DNA of 35,345 nucleotides, from NCBI GenBank assembly GCA_020052615.1, contig JAGVOT010000039.1, positions 1 through 35,345 of the forward strand, written 5' to 3'. The notes beneath the pieces are model-generated. The model made no database searches, was not told where the DNA came from, and worked only from the letters and a program-made list of their open reading frames with translations. The translations under genes and the position numbers were made by a program. This DNA comes from Nitrospirota bacterium. GTDB lineage: Bacteria; Nitrospirota; UBA9217. Each line of letters opens with the position of its first letter. The first letter of the stretch is position 1. Positions 14,892 through 23,005 of this stretch are shown in pieces.

Positions 14892-14961
14892 TAAGAGCGG
14901 ATAATTCAAAGTCCTGGTCTGCTTCTTCATAAATCAAATCCGCCGTTAACTGTGTCAAAGG
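14888..14961 (+). repeat. Inverted-repeat element, short relative of the nuo-spacer family
   Basis: CTGATAAGAGCGGAT (14888-14902) is an imperfect inverted repeat of ATCCGCCGTTAACTG (14938-14952), followed by TGTCAAAGG (14953-14961). The same ends occur in the nuo spacers at 28085-28323, 30091-30210 and 32128-32590. The left end covers the hpt stop codon. The following stretch 14962-15259 holds no convincing gene or motif. Confidence 0.6.
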
Positions 14962-15259
14962 CTGTCGCTTTATAACAAAACCGATCATGACTGTGATCAA
15001 AGCCGATCAGGATCCGGATACGCGCGGATATGCATGCGTTTAAGTTTGATACTGACAGCACAAGAAGGGGTAGGTCTTTCCCGGGACGGGCCGGAAGCCA
15101 CAGGGGATGCTCGATCGTCTGCAATGTGAATGCGGTCAGCACGCTCCTGCGGCAGAACAACATCGAACCCTCTATAAGGAAGTGCTCCGCATGCGAAAGC
15201 GGCGGGATAAACCTGACGATGATCTGCGGGAACCGCGGGCAACCGTCAGCCCCATCTGT

Positions 15260-16321
15260 TTATTCGGTGTTCATTCGACGACGCTCCACCAATATCGATG
15301 CTGCCACGCCCGCCGCCAGGATCAAGAGGACTACCGTGAGCAAATAGAGGTTGAAGTGCTTCCCCAGGGCGAGTTTCAGCCATTCGGCAAGCAGCATCTT
15401 CACACCTACCACCATCAGGACCAGTCCAAGCGATACCTTCAGGTATCGGAACTTCTTCACCATCCCTGCCAGGGCGAAATAGAGGGACCGGAGACCCAGG
15501 ATCGCGAATACGTTGCTGGTGAAGACCAGGAACGGGTCGCTCGTAATGGCAAAGATCGCCGGGATCGAGTCTACCGCGAAGATGACATCGGTCGTCTCAA
15601 CCATGACGAGCGCCAGCGCGAGCGGGGTAAGAAGCAGTCTGCCCGGTCGAGCCGCTTCGACGACCTCATCGGGCGCTTGGGGCGCACCGGGGACTTCGCT
15701 CTCGCGTGACGCCGGCGCCCCGGCTCGAACGAAGAAATGCTCGCCATGGAACCGCGCGGTCACCGGGAACAACCGCCGCGTCATCCGGACCACGAGGTTC
15801 TTGTTCGGATCGGTCTGTTCCGTTTTGAGGAAGAGCATCTTGACCGCGGTAAGGATCAGGAAGACCGCAAAGAGGTACAGGACCCAGTGGAACTCGGCGA
15901 TCAGCTTCGCGCCGAGGGCGATCATCGCGCCGCGCATGACCAGAGCGCCCAGGATCCCCCAGAACAACACGCGGTGCTGGTAGAGCGGCGGCACCGAGAA
16001 AAAGCCGAAGACCATGGCGATCACGAAGATGTTGTCCACGCTGAGCGACTTTTCAACGACATAGCCGGTCAGATACTTCTCCGTTGCCGTCGCCCCGTCG
16101 TTCGGCAGGCCGTCAACGGCGTCCGCAACCGAGCCAAGGCCAAACCATTGGCCGTCGTAGGCGAAGTACACGAACACGGCGAAGCCGGTCCCCAATGCAA
16201 ACCACACCGCAGACCAGGCCAGGGCCTCTTTGACGGAAACAACGTGGGCCTTGCGGTGAAAGACCCCCAGGTCCAGCGCCAGCATTAACAGGACAAACGT
16301 GATGAATGCTATCCAGATCAT
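15260..16321 (-). CDS. TerC/Alx-family integral membrane protein
   Basis: A 353-residue polytopic membrane protein. The ATG has AGAAAGG upstream. It shows the TerC family pattern: N-terminal 'FITFVLLMLALDLGVF', a charged 'EALAWSAVWFALGTGFA', 'GYVVEKSLSVDNIFVIAMVFGFF', 'LFWGILGALVMRGAMI', and in the second half 'LALALVMVETTDVIFAVDSIPAIFAITSDPFLVFTSNVFAILGLRSLYF', the family's signature, carrying acidic residues thought to bind metal. Between the halves is a hydrophilic insert (RAGAPASRESEVPGAPQAP). Members export Mn2+ or assist metalation of secreted proteins. The 5' region shows no recognisable yybP-ykoY Mn riboswitch. Confidence 0.92.
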   Translation of the reverse strand: MIWIAFITFVLLMLALDLGVFHRKAHVVSVKEALAWSAVWFALGTGFAVFVYFAYDGQWFGLGSVADAVDGLPNDGATATEKYLTGYVVEKSLSVDNIFVIAMVFGFFSVPPLYQHRVLFWGILGALVMRGAMIALGAKLIAEFHWVLYLFAVFLILTAVKMLFLKTEQTDPNKNLVVRMTRRLFPVTARFHGEHFFVRAGAPASRESEVPGAPQAPDEVVEAARPGRLLLTPLALALVMVETTDVIFAVDSIPAIFAITSDPFLVFTSNVFAILGLRSLYFALAGMVKKFRYLKVSLGLVLMVVGVKMLLAEWLKLALGKHFNLYLLTVVLLILAAGVAASILVERRRMNTE

Positions 16322-16494
16322 AGAGAACCTTTCTCCGTCCCGGGCTGAGATCGCCCAATAGACCGCTCAGCGACTTGTTCGTCCGGCGGGCGCATGGGGT
16401 TGCGATGACGGAACAAGACAACTATACATTATCATAGCATCGTAAACGGTCAGGGTCGAGATCGCCCTGGCACGAAAGATATTGGCCGCAATGG

Positions 16495-17136
16495 TCATCC
16501 TTTTCCGCCTTCCCTCAGTGGTGAAAAGAATCTCGGCACCATCCGCGGCACCTTCTTCATATACTCCCGATATTGATCGCCAAAGATCCTCAGGAACCGC
16601 CGTTCTTCTATGAGCATTCCAAAGAGGAAGTACAGGTCCGCGAGTACGGTGATCGTCAGGCCGTTCACCGTGACAGGGGGGCTGAAAGTAAAGATGATAA
16701 TGCCCGCAACATACAACGGGTGGCGAACGATGCCGTAGACGCCGGTCGTGACCAGTTCCTTCTGCGTCAATCCTTCGCCGTTGCCGGCGACCTCTTTCCT
16801 GGCGAGATACCGCCATACCTGCCGGAATCCCATGAACTCCCATTTATCGAGGTACTGGAAAGCCTGCACGCCGAACAGAGCACCCGCGATCTGGATCGCG
16901 TGCATGATCAGGCGGAACCAGGGCGGCCCCTGCCAGAGCACCCGGTCCTGCACCTGTGCGATGAAGTAGACGGCAATGGCGGCGGTAATGCCGCTCACCA
17001 TGGAGTACAGGAACCGGTACCAGACGCGCATAAAGGTCTCGCCGAGTGCCCGCCGGCACAGGTCCTTGAACCAGCGGGCAACGGTGATGCTGTGGATGAG
17101 GGCGAAGGCGAGGAAGATGAGAATGATAGAGATCAT
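16495..17136 (-). CDS. NnrU / isoprenylcysteine methyltransferase-like membrane protein
   Basis: About 213 residues from the ATG at 17136 (MISIILIFLAFALIHS). An in-frame ATG eight codons earlier (17160) is the alternative and neither has a strong ribosome binding site. Multiple membrane helices. The N-terminal 'ALIHSITVARWF' resembles NnrU-like proteins. The C-terminal part has the PEMT/ICMT motif set: 'GVYGIVRHPLYVAGIIIF' with RHP, and 'EERRFLRIFGDQYREYMKKVPRMVP' with the EE dyad. In related enzymes these bind S-adenosylmethionine and the lipid substrate. Probably a lipid or small-molecule methyltransferase; the substrate is unknown. It follows nagZ on the same strand after a two-hairpin repeat, so co-transcription is possible but may be reduced. 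Confidence 0.8.
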   Translation of the reverse strand: MISIILIFLAFALIHSITVARWFKDLCRRALGETFMRVWYRFLYSMVSGITAAIAVYFIAQVQDRVLWQGPPWFRLIMHAIQIAGALFGVQAFQYLDKWEFMGFRQVWRYLARKEVAGNGEGLTQKELVTTGVYGIVRHPLYVAGIIIFTFSPPVTVNGLTITVLADLYFLFGMLIEERRFLRIFGDQYREYMKKVPRMVPRFFSPLREGGKG

Positions 17137-17170
17137 AGGATGATGCGGATCATGGGGCATTGTGTATTTT

Positions 17171-17228
17171 GTAGGGGCGGCCCTGTGTGGCCGCCCCTTG
17201 AAGGGCAACCACGCAGGGTTGCCCCTAC
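17171..17228. repeat. Two-hairpin palindromic repeat
   Basis: The outer 8-bp ends GTAGGGGC (17171-17178) and GCCCCTAC (17221-17228) are perfect inverted repeats. Inside are two hairpins: GGGGCGGCC/GGCCGCCCC (17174-17182, 17189-17197) and GGGCAACC/GGTTGCCC (17203-17210, 17217-17224). It begins 1 bp after the nagZ stop. This is a cruciform-type dispersed repeat that may also act as an RNA stabiliser or terminator for nagZ. Confidence 0.7.
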
Positions 17229-17229
17229 C

Positions 17230-18789
17230 TCAGACGCTTCCTGCCAGCATCTCCGCAGCCGCCTCCTGGATCGCGTCCATGCGGTCGTAGCCGGCGATCA
17301 GAACGTCGGCGTCCTCGAACTGATCGAGGATATAGGGGCTGTCGAAGGATATGACGGCGGAGCGCTTTCCCGCGGCCTTTGCCCGCCGGAGGATGTCGAA
17401 GGCGGCATCGCGAAGCTTCGGGGAAATGCCTGAACGTCCCTTGGACGCCGATATCCGGGAGAATACGGCGATGACGACAGAGCCGACGCTGCTGAGATCC
17501 AGATGAGATGAAAGATCTGCGGAGCTTACGTCCGGCGTCAGCGTCGTTGTGGTCACTGTTCCGAAGCCTCCCATCAACGCACGGGAGAAGGTCGCACCCA
17601 TCCCCTGACCGTCATCATCGAGAACAAAGCACGCGACGCCCTTCTTTCTGTCGAGAGGAAGCTTCTTTTTATCCCCCCTGAGCAGGGAAACCGCTTTCCT
17701 GCCGAGCTCCCGTGCGATATTCCGGTGCTTTTCGTAGTCGATCTTCCGGGCCGGCTTCTGTTCCTTTTCGTATAGCCCGAGCTGCTTCTTCGCGGCCATG
17801 ATCCGGTCCCCCGACTCACGGATGCGCGTTTCCGTGAGCCGCCCCTGTTCCACGGCCTTTACCACGGCATCAATGGTGGCCCTGGCGTCGACGGGATGGA
17901 GCAGGATATCCATGCCCGCCTCGACGGCCCGGATCGCGATCTCGTCCTGGGGATACTCGCCCGTCAAAGCGCCCATGTCGAGGGCGTCCGAAACGATCAG
18001 CCCGCTGAACTCCATTCCCTCGCGCAGGAGCGCCGTCACGACCTTCTTCGAAAAGGTCACCGGCTTCACCGGGTCCAGCGCGGGGACCAGCAGATGGGCG
18101 ATCATCACCGTGCCCACGCCGTCCTTCACGGCCTCACGGAACGGCGGCAGCTCCACATGGTTGAGCCGTGCCCGATCGGCGCGAATGATCGGCAGGACCG
18201 AGTGAGAATCCTGGTCCGTGTCCCCGTGGCCCGGAAAATGCTTGGCGCAGGCAAGAAGGTCCCGGTGGCCGTCTGACCGCGGTTTCTGAAGACCGCGGAT
18301 GTAATGCCTTCCGAACCACTCCACCGTCTCGGGGTCCTCGCCGAATGACCGGGTGCAGATGATGGGATTGTCGGGATTGTTGTTCACATCCATGACCGGC
18401 GAGAAAACGATGTGAATGCCGGCCGCCCGGCTCTCCACGCGGACCGCGTCGAGCATCCGGTCGAGAAGGTCCAGGTCCTTCTTTGAGCGCCGTCCTATGG
18501 CCGATGCCACGGCCCGCTGGCTCGGGAAATGCGTCCCCCCCTCCAGCTGCTGGCCGAGTCCGCGCTCCACGTCGGAGGAGATCAAAAGGGGGAATTCCGC
18601 CCGGGACTGAAGTTCTGCAAGATAGCGGGGCGTGCTGTCGATATCGCCTCCAAAGAGGATGAACCCGCCGATGCCCTCCTCGGCGAGCGCAGCCATCGCA
18701 CTGCGATACGACGCGTCAGGAAGCTGCTTTCCCTCGATCCGCGGCATCACCATCTGCGCAACCGCTTGTTTCAACGATGGAATTTTCAT
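17230..18789 (-). CDS. nagZ: Glycoside hydrolase family 3 beta-N-acetylhexosaminidase
   Basis: A 519-residue GH3 enzyme. The start ATG (MKIPSLKQAVAQMVMPRIEG) has AGAGAG upstream. The catalytic (beta/alpha)8 domain spans about residues 1-340: 'FPLLISSDVERGLGQQLEGGTHFPSQ', 'HFPGHGDTDQDSH' (the NagZ His/Asp dyad loop), and 'GLIVSDALDMGAL' with the Asp nucleophile. It then continues into a GH3 C-terminal domain (GRKAVSLLRGDKKKLPLD). This makes it longer than the single-domain NagZ of E. coli and more like two-domain versions. It cleaves GlcNAc from muropeptides in cell-wall recycling. No signal peptide is seen, so probably cytoplasmic. Confidence 0.88.
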   Translation of the reverse strand: MKIPSLKQAVAQMVMPRIEGKQLPDASYRSAMAALAEEGIGGFILFGGDIDSTPRYLAELQSRAEFPLLISSDVERGLGQQLEGGTHFPSQRAVASAIGRRSKKDLDLLDRMLDAVRVESRAAGIHIVFSPVMDVNNNPDNPIICTRSFGEDPETVEWFGRHYIRGLQKPRSDGHRDLLACAKHFPGHGDTDQDSHSVLPIIRADRARLNHVELPPFREAVKDGVGTVMIAHLLVPALDPVKPVTFSKKVVTALLREGMEFSGLIVSDALDMGALTGEYPQDEIAIRAVEAGMDILLHPVDARATIDAVVKAVEQGRLTETRIRESGDRIMAAKKQLGLYEKEQKPARKIDYEKHRNIARELGRKAVSLLRGDKKKLPLDRKKGVACFVLDDDGQGMGATFSRALMGGFGTVTTTTLTPDVSSADLSSHLDLSSVGSVVIAVFSRISASKGRSGISPKLRDAAFDILRRAKAAGKRSAVISFDSPYILDQFEDADVLIAGYDRMDAIQEAAAEMLAGSV

Positions 18790-18924
18790 GGCGCCATTCT
18801 CTCTTTTTTTCAAGGTCAATGCAAGTTTTTTTCTCTCCGCTTGACAACATCTAGCAGGAAGGATATGCTTATTGCACTCGATCTGACCGCGGTATAAAAA
18901 ACCCAAGGATTTCACATATATACC

Positions 18925-20409
18925 ATGGCAGTAGACCTGAAAAAGATCAAGTCGATCCTCCTTGCCGGTTCCCTTGCCGTGTCTCTCTCCATGGCCCTTG
19001 TCTCGATCATCCTCCTCTCATACGACCTCGATCTGCCCGCGCCGTTGAACATCTTGACCCTGGTGATCCTGGCGCTCTCGCCATTCCCGGCCGCAAGCAC
19101 GATAGTCCTCATCAAGTCGCTGACCAGGTACGCAAAAGAGGCCGAAACGTTCTCCACGCGGGACCCCCTGACGGGCCTGTATAACCAGCACACCTTCTGG
19201 GACCTGCTCCAGTACGAGACCCAGAGGTCCAAGCGCCAGAAGTATAAGTTTTCCCTCCTCCATATCGACGTCGATAATTTCAAGATCATCAACGATACGT
19301 ACGGTCACGAGGTCGGAGACCGCTTCCTGAAGGATTTCTCCGACATCCTGAGGGCCGCTGTGCGCAAGGGAGACATCCCCGCCCGCTTCGCCGGCGATAA
19401 TTTTACCGCCATCCTTCCCGTATGCGACGAGGAGCAGGCATACGTCGTCGCCAGGAGGCTGATGGACGGCCTCCGGGGCCACGCGATCACGCTTCCGAAC
19501 GGCAGCGTCGTACAGGAAACGATCTCCATCGGCATTGCGGTGTTCCCCAGCCATGCCCAGGACGCGAAAGACCTGTTCCTGCTGGCCGACTGCATGCTGG
19601 GCCAGGCGAAATCGGCGGGAAAGGACAACCTTGCCTTCCCGAGCGACGGCGACAACGTGGAGATGCTCAAGAACCTCAGCGAGAAGAACATCATGATCCT
19701 CGACGCGCTCCAGCACCGGAAAAAAAGGATCGTTCCCTACTTCCAGCCCATCATCGACGTCAAGAACAGGTCCGTCATGGCCTACGAGGTGCTGACGAGG
19801 ATCGTCGCGGACGATCGGGTCATCCCGGCGTCGGATTTCATCGAGGCCGCGGAAAGCATGGGCGCGATCGGCAAGATCGACTACCAGCTCATCGAGCAGA
19901 CGTTCATCATGGTGACGGAAAAGAATTACACCGGCACGCTGTTCCTGAACCTCTCCCCCAAGGCCATGGTGATCAACGACTTCATGCCCACCATTCGCGC
20001 CCTGTTCCGCGATTACGCCATCAAACCGGGAGACATGGTCTTCGAGATCACCGAGCGGGACACGGTCAAGAGCATCCGTCTGTTCGAAAGCTTCGTCCGT
20101 CAGCTGAAGGATGAGGGATTCCGGTTCGCCATCGACGACTTCGGTGCGGGTTATTCCTCGTTCCAGTACCTCAAGAACTTCCCTGTCGACTATCTCAAGG
20201 TGGACGGCGAGTTCATCCGGACCCTGGACGGCAACAGCGCGATGGCGAGGGAGATCGTCACCAGCATAGCGTCCCTCGCCACCCGCCTCAACATCAAGAC
20301 CATTGCCGAGTTTGTGGAGAGCGAATCGATCCTGAACGAGGTGAACACCGCCGGCATTGACTACGCCCAGGGCTATCATATCCAGAGACCTTCCCCGAAC
20401 CTGATATAG
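18925..20409 (+). CDS. Degenerate-GGDEF / EAL cyclic-di-GMP protein
   Basis: A 494-residue inner-membrane protein. Two N-terminal hydrophobic helices (about residues 12-65) are followed by a GGDEF domain (70-230) and an EAL domain (250-490). The GGDEF signature is AGDNF (156-160), so diguanylate cyclase activity is doubtful. The inhibitory RxxD site is intact at R147-D150, suggesting a binding or regulatory role. The EAL domain keeps the main catalytic residues: EVL at 288-290, a 'NLSP' Asn, 'FEITERD', DDFGAGYSS at 404-412, a KVD Lys, and AEFVE and AQGYHIQRP late. It should hydrolyse c-di-GMP. The promoter region is between this gene and the divergent nagZ. Confidence 0.93.
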   Translation: MAVDLKKIKSILLAGSLAVSLSMALVSIILLSYDLDLPAPLNILTLVILALSPFPAASTIVLIKSLTRYAKEAETFSTRDPLTGLYNQHTFWDLLQYETQRSKRQKYKFSLLHIDVDNFKIINDTYGHEVGDRFLKDFSDILRAAVRKGDIPARFAGDNFTAILPVCDEEQAYVVARRLMDGLRGHAITLPNGSVVQETISIGIAVFPSHAQDAKDLFLLADCMLGQAKSAGKDNLAFPSDGDNVEMLKNLSEKNIMILDALQHRKKRIVPYFQPIIDVKNRSVMAYEVLTRIVADDRVIPASDFIEAAESMGAIGKIDYQLIEQTFIMVTEKNYTGTLFLNLSPKAMVINDFMPTIRALFRDYAIKPGDMVFEITERDTVKSIRLFESFVRQLKDEGFRFAIDDFGAGYSSFQYLKNFPVDYLKVDGEFIRTLDGNSAMAREIVTSIASLATRLNIKTIAEFVESESILNEVNTAGIDYAQGYHIQRPSPNLI

Positions 20410-20429
20410 CACTGCCCCTTTCAGCCTTC

Positions 20430-20510
20430 TTTGCGAGCGAAGCGATCTCGCAGTTCGACGAGCCACAAGTTCGAGATTGCCGCGTCGCATATAGCCCTCC
20501 TCGCAATGAC
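20430..20510 (+). repeat. Dispersed palindromic repeat, copy II
   Basis: It starts CTTTGCGAGCGAAGCGATCTCG and ends CCTCCTCGCAATGAC, with GAGATTGCCGCGTCGC in the middle. It matches copies at 1194-1279 and 35253-35339. It lies just after the EAL gene, in the spacer before plsC, where no other gene is seen. Confidence 0.75.
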
Positions 20511-20619
20511 ATAGCCGGGATCTTCAGCCTGACAACCTGATCCTCCTCTTTACCTTCACCCCCGCCGATGCTATACTGTGACCGTCTAGCGCACCGATCT
20601 CACGACCAAGGAGTTCCCG

Positions 20620-21453
20620 TTGGATACGATCACCTACGTTAACGGCTCTTACCGGACCGGAGCCGGCCCGCGTTCACTGTTGGGCAGGTTCCTGCCCGAG
20701 GTCAGGCTCTACTCCCGCCTGTTCTCCACCGTCTGGATGGGGAGCTCGAAGGCGAAGCACGGGCAATACCTCACGGCGGACTGGGTCGCAAACAGCCTGG
20801 AGACGCTGCGCGCGCTCGAGGAGATCGGCGCCACGATCGAGATCAACGGCGTCGACAATTTCAGGAACCTGAGCGGCCCCTGCGTCTTCATCGGCAACCA
20901 CATGAGCACCCTCGAGACCATGGTGCTGCCCTGCATCATCTCGCAATTCAAGGACTCAACCTTCGTGGTGAAGCAGAGCCTCGTTGACTATCCCGTCTTC
21001 AAGCACATCATGCGCGCCCGGAACCCCATCACCGTGGGCCGCACGAACCCCCGCGACGACCTCAAGGCCGTGTTCGAGGGCGGCGAGGAACGGCTGAAGG
21101 CCGGCCGCTCCATCGTCATCTTCCCCCAGACCACGCGCACCGGGGTCTTCGACCCCGCCCAGTTCAACACCATCGGCATCAAGCTGGCAAAAAAAGCGAA
21201 CGTGCCCGTTGTCCCCATCGCCCTCAAGACCGACGCCTGGGGCAATGGGAAGTACCTGAAGGATTACGGCAAAGTGGACGTGTCGAAAAAGGTCTGGTTC
21301 GAGTTCGGCAAGCCCATGACCATCACCGGCCGCGGCGACGCGGAGCACCAGCAGATCATCGACTTCATCAGCGGGAAGCTGAGGGAGTGGGGCGGGAAGG
21401 TTGCGGACGCGGAGACACGGGAAGAAAGCAAAACCGGCACGGGGACACGGTGA
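20620..21453 (+). CDS. PlsC-like 1-acylglycerol-3-phosphate acyltransferase
   Basis: A 277-residue acyltransferase. The start is a TTG with a strong AAGGAG 6 bases upstream (20608-20613). Acyltransferase motifs: 'FIGNHMSTLETM' at the catalytic block, where the usual HX4D reads HX4E; 'PITVGRTNPRDDLKAVFEGGEERL'; a substrate-binding 'FPQTTRTGVFDPAQFNTIGIKLAKKANVPVVPIALKTD', replacing EGTRS with QTTRT. Both deviations occur in a subgroup of PlsC-like enzymes. It acylates lysophosphatidate or a related acceptor in phospholipid synthesis. A Thr/Gly/Glu-rich tail overlaps no gene. The next gene, a FabZ-like hotdog protein, starts 38 bp on, so the pair probably forms a small operon. Confidence 0.88.
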   Translation: MDTITYVNGSYRTGAGPRSLLGRFLPEVRLYSRLFSTVWMGSSKAKHGQYLTADWVANSLETLRALEEIGATIEINGVDNFRNLSGPCVFIGNHMSTLETMVLPCIISQFKDSTFVVKQSLVDYPVFKHIMRARNPITVGRTNPRDDLKAVFEGGEERLKAGRSIVIFPQTTRTGVFDPAQFNTIGIKLAKKANVPVVPIALKTDAWGNGKYLKDYGKVDVSKKVWFEFGKPMTITGRGDAEHQQIIDFISGKLREWGGKVADAETREESKTGTGTR

Positions 21454-21490
21454 CGGGGTGACAGGGAGTGAAAGAACAAGGGAGATATCA

Positions 21491-21937
21491 ATGGCCGCGT
21501 TGTTCACCTGCTACAACAGGAAAAGCCTCGAATCGATCCTGCCGCACCGGGGAGAAGCCCTCAGGAAGATCGACGGAGTTTTCCATCATTCCGAAGATGC
21601 GAGCATGATCAGGGGAATAAAAGAGATCCACGACGATGACCGGGACCTCGAAGGTCATTTTCCCGGCGCCCCCACCTATCCGGGATACGCGCAGGACGAG
21701 TTTGTCTGCCTTGTTGCGGCGGCGCTTATCGCAATTGCGTTCAAAGACATGGACCATGAACCCTATGTTGTACAGAAGGTCGTTCGCTACAAGAGGAATG
21801 CCGTGCCCGGGGACACGTTGACAGCGGAAGTGACGCTCCATGGCAGGAAAGCGAAGTTCTTCATGTTCTCCGCCAGGATCAGCAACCAGCGCAACGAGGT
21901 CATCGCCGAGTTCGAGAAAATCGTCGGCGCGGTCTGA
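21491..21937 (+). CDS. FabZ-like hotdog-fold (3-hydroxyacyl-ACP dehydratase) protein
   Basis: A 148-residue hotdog protein, ATG preceded by GGGAGAT. It matches the FabZ pattern: 'ILPHRGEALRKIDGV' near the N-terminus and 'EGHFPGAPTYPGYAQDEF', which holds the catalytic His and, after a PG turn, the catalytic Glu region (FabZ: GHFPGxPxxPGVLxxE). 'YVVQKVVRYKRNAVPGDTLTAEVTL' is the usual core strand-turn. Substitutions around PGV suggest an acyl substrate differing from housekeeping FabZ. Pairing with plsC implies a role in lipid acyl chain modification or a specialised lipid. Could alternatively be a non-dehydrating hotdog protein. Confidence 0.82.
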   Translation: MAALFTCYNRKSLESILPHRGEALRKIDGVFHHSEDASMIRGIKEIHDDDRDLEGHFPGAPTYPGYAQDEFVCLVAAALIAIAFKDMDHEPYVVQKVVRYKRNAVPGDTLTAEVTLHGRKAKFFMFSARISNQRNEVIAEFEKIVGAV

Positions 21938-22046
21938 CAGCATGGACTAAGCGTGCACAGGACCTGCTTCCTGAAGTAGATGTTTGTATATAAATGTAGA
22001 TGCAGGCTTCCGTCCCATCAATAACTGGTTAACCCCGAGAAAAGAT

Positions 22047-22523
22047 ATGGCAAAAGAAACATTTATCGCAAGCACTTCTCCCTTCAAAATATTTAGCGCG
22101 TTATTTGCGCTGTGCGCCATCCTATTGTTGCTGAAGTATTATGTCGGATGGTTTGTCTATCCGCTCGCATTCATCTGTATTGGTCTGGCATACCTTCTCT
22201 GGAAAATATCCCCACCGATAATCGAAATAGATGAATATGGAATAAGAAGACTTCAACACGGTAGCTCATTGGCCGGAGCTATGTCGCGGCTTCTGCTACC
22301 CGATATCGGGTGCGAATGGGTTTGGGTAAACTCGATTACAACGACACGGCTCAATGCCGGATCCTTTGTAACTTCGATCTCGGTTTCTGACGAAATGCCA
22401 AACAAACCGAAATATCGAGTGACAATTGAATCATCAATTTACAAGAATTACGTTGCCATCCTGAAAGCGATAAAAGCCAAAGCAGTGAAAGCCAACTTCG
22501 ATGAAACGACCGAATCGATATAA
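22047..22523 (+). CDS. Small membrane protein, possible PH-like domain, in second low-GC island
   Basis: A 158-residue protein. The ATG at 22047 follows GAGAAAAG and lies 19 bases after GTTAACC (22028-22034), a candidate cassette start. A TTG at 21984 would add 21 codons before the boundary and is less likely. Two hydrophobic helices come first (FKIFSALFALCAILLLLKYY and WFVYPLAFICIGLAYLLW). A cytoplasmic domain starting 'PPIIEIDEYGIRRL' with 'CEWVWVNSITTTRL' follows, like bacterial PH-like domains where an aromatic patch precedes an I-T strand. GC and codon use are much lower than in the upstream fabZ-like gene. Function unknown. Confidence 0.7.
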   Translation: MAKETFIASTSPFKIFSALFALCAILLLLKYYVGWFVYPLAFICIGLAYLLWKISPPIIEIDEYGIRRLQHGSSLAGAMSRLLLPDIGCEWVWVNSITTTRLNAGSFVTSISVSDEMPNKPKYRVTIESSIYKNYVAILKAIKAKAVKANFDETTESI

Positions 22524-22531
22524 AAGGTGAC

Positions 22532-22622
22532 GTTGATATTCGTCCTGTCAGACTTTATTATTTATGGCTTTTTGTATTCACCGTCATCGCAGCACTTTTA
22601 CATACATATTTCAGAAAAGGCT
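22532..22622 (+). other. Gene remnant or very small membrane peptide between cassette-type borders
   Basis: GTTGATA (22532-22538), a match to other boundary boxes, starts a stretch of about 90 bases open in one frame: VDIRPVRLYYLWLFVFTVIA, then ALLHTYFRKG and stop. It reads as the C-terminal transmembrane helix of a protein but has no good start codon. It could be a truncated cassette whose 5' part was lost, or a gene-less cassette. Confidence 0.25.
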
Positions 22623-22676
22623 AACCAGCGCGTCGAGTGAGTCGCGAAAGCCTCGCTCCTCACGCGCGCGTTGATA
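22619..22676 (+). other. attC-like recombination site
   Basis: AAC (22623-22625) and GTT (22670-22672) enclose GCGCG/CGCGC and inner GTGAG/CTCAC stems separated by unpaired spacers, the layout of an attC. The right box reads GTTGATA. The next ATG (22682) lies 10 bases after the box, the usual tight spacing of a gene cassette. Confidence 0.5.
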
Positions 22677-22681
22677 GCGAT

Positions 22682-22924
22682 ATGCCAGAGAAACATTACA
22701 TAACCTCGATCATTTCAGCCCCGGTCGGCTTGGCCCTATTGATATGGCGGAAGCGTTTTGCCGCTGCTGTCGTCAGAGGGCAAAATAGAATCTGGGGTTT
22801 TCATTTGGGTCAGCGGGAAGAGAAGATCAGCCTTTTCATGGCAGTCCTCACTGGCATCGGTTTCCTGACAATCGGCATCCTTGGCCTCATTGGTTTCATC
22901 CATTGGAAACCAGGCACTTTCTGA
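22682..22924 (+). CDS. Small membrane protein in cassette-like unit
   Basis: An 80-residue protein (MPEKHYITSIISAPVG...). Two hydrophobic segments: ITSIISAPVGLALLIW and, at the C-terminus, LFMAVLTGIGFLTIGILGLIGFIHW, separated by a basic loop (RKRFAAAVVRGQNRIWGF) expected to be cytoplasmic. The frame stays open into the upstream attC-like site (from GTG 22637), but the ATG just downstream of the site is preferred. No family recognised. Low GC, compact flanks. Confidence 0.6.
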   Translation: MPEKHYITSIISAPVGLALLIWRKRFAAAVVRGQNRIWGFHLGQREEKISLFMAVLTGIGFLTIGILGLIGFIHWKPGTF

Positions 22925-22973
22925 TGAAGAATAGCTACTATCTCAAAAAATAGTAGACCTGCCCCTGTTAATA
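22904..22973 (+). other. Possible attC-like site
   Basis: AAC (22908-22910) and GTT (22967-22969) can pair, with AGG/CCT next to them and an inner 7-bp stem CTACTAT (22935-22941) / ATAGTAG (22950-22956). The right end reads GTTAATA, like the other boundary boxes. The stop codon of the preceding gene lies inside it. Spacers are long, so weaker than the other sites. Confidence 0.3.
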
Positions 22974-23005
22974 ATGATAAAATATTTTCAGTGGAGGATA
23001 TAATC

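Noticed and set aside
14962-15259. Short reading frames between hpt and terC
   Set aside because: Frames on both strands are Arg/Ser/Pro-rich, lack ribosome binding sites and show no family features.
16322-16494. yybP-ykoY Mn riboswitch in front of terC
   Set aside because: The leader contains a small hairpin (GCTGAG/CTCAGC) but I could not find the conserved riboswitch motifs, so not called. A covariance search would decide.
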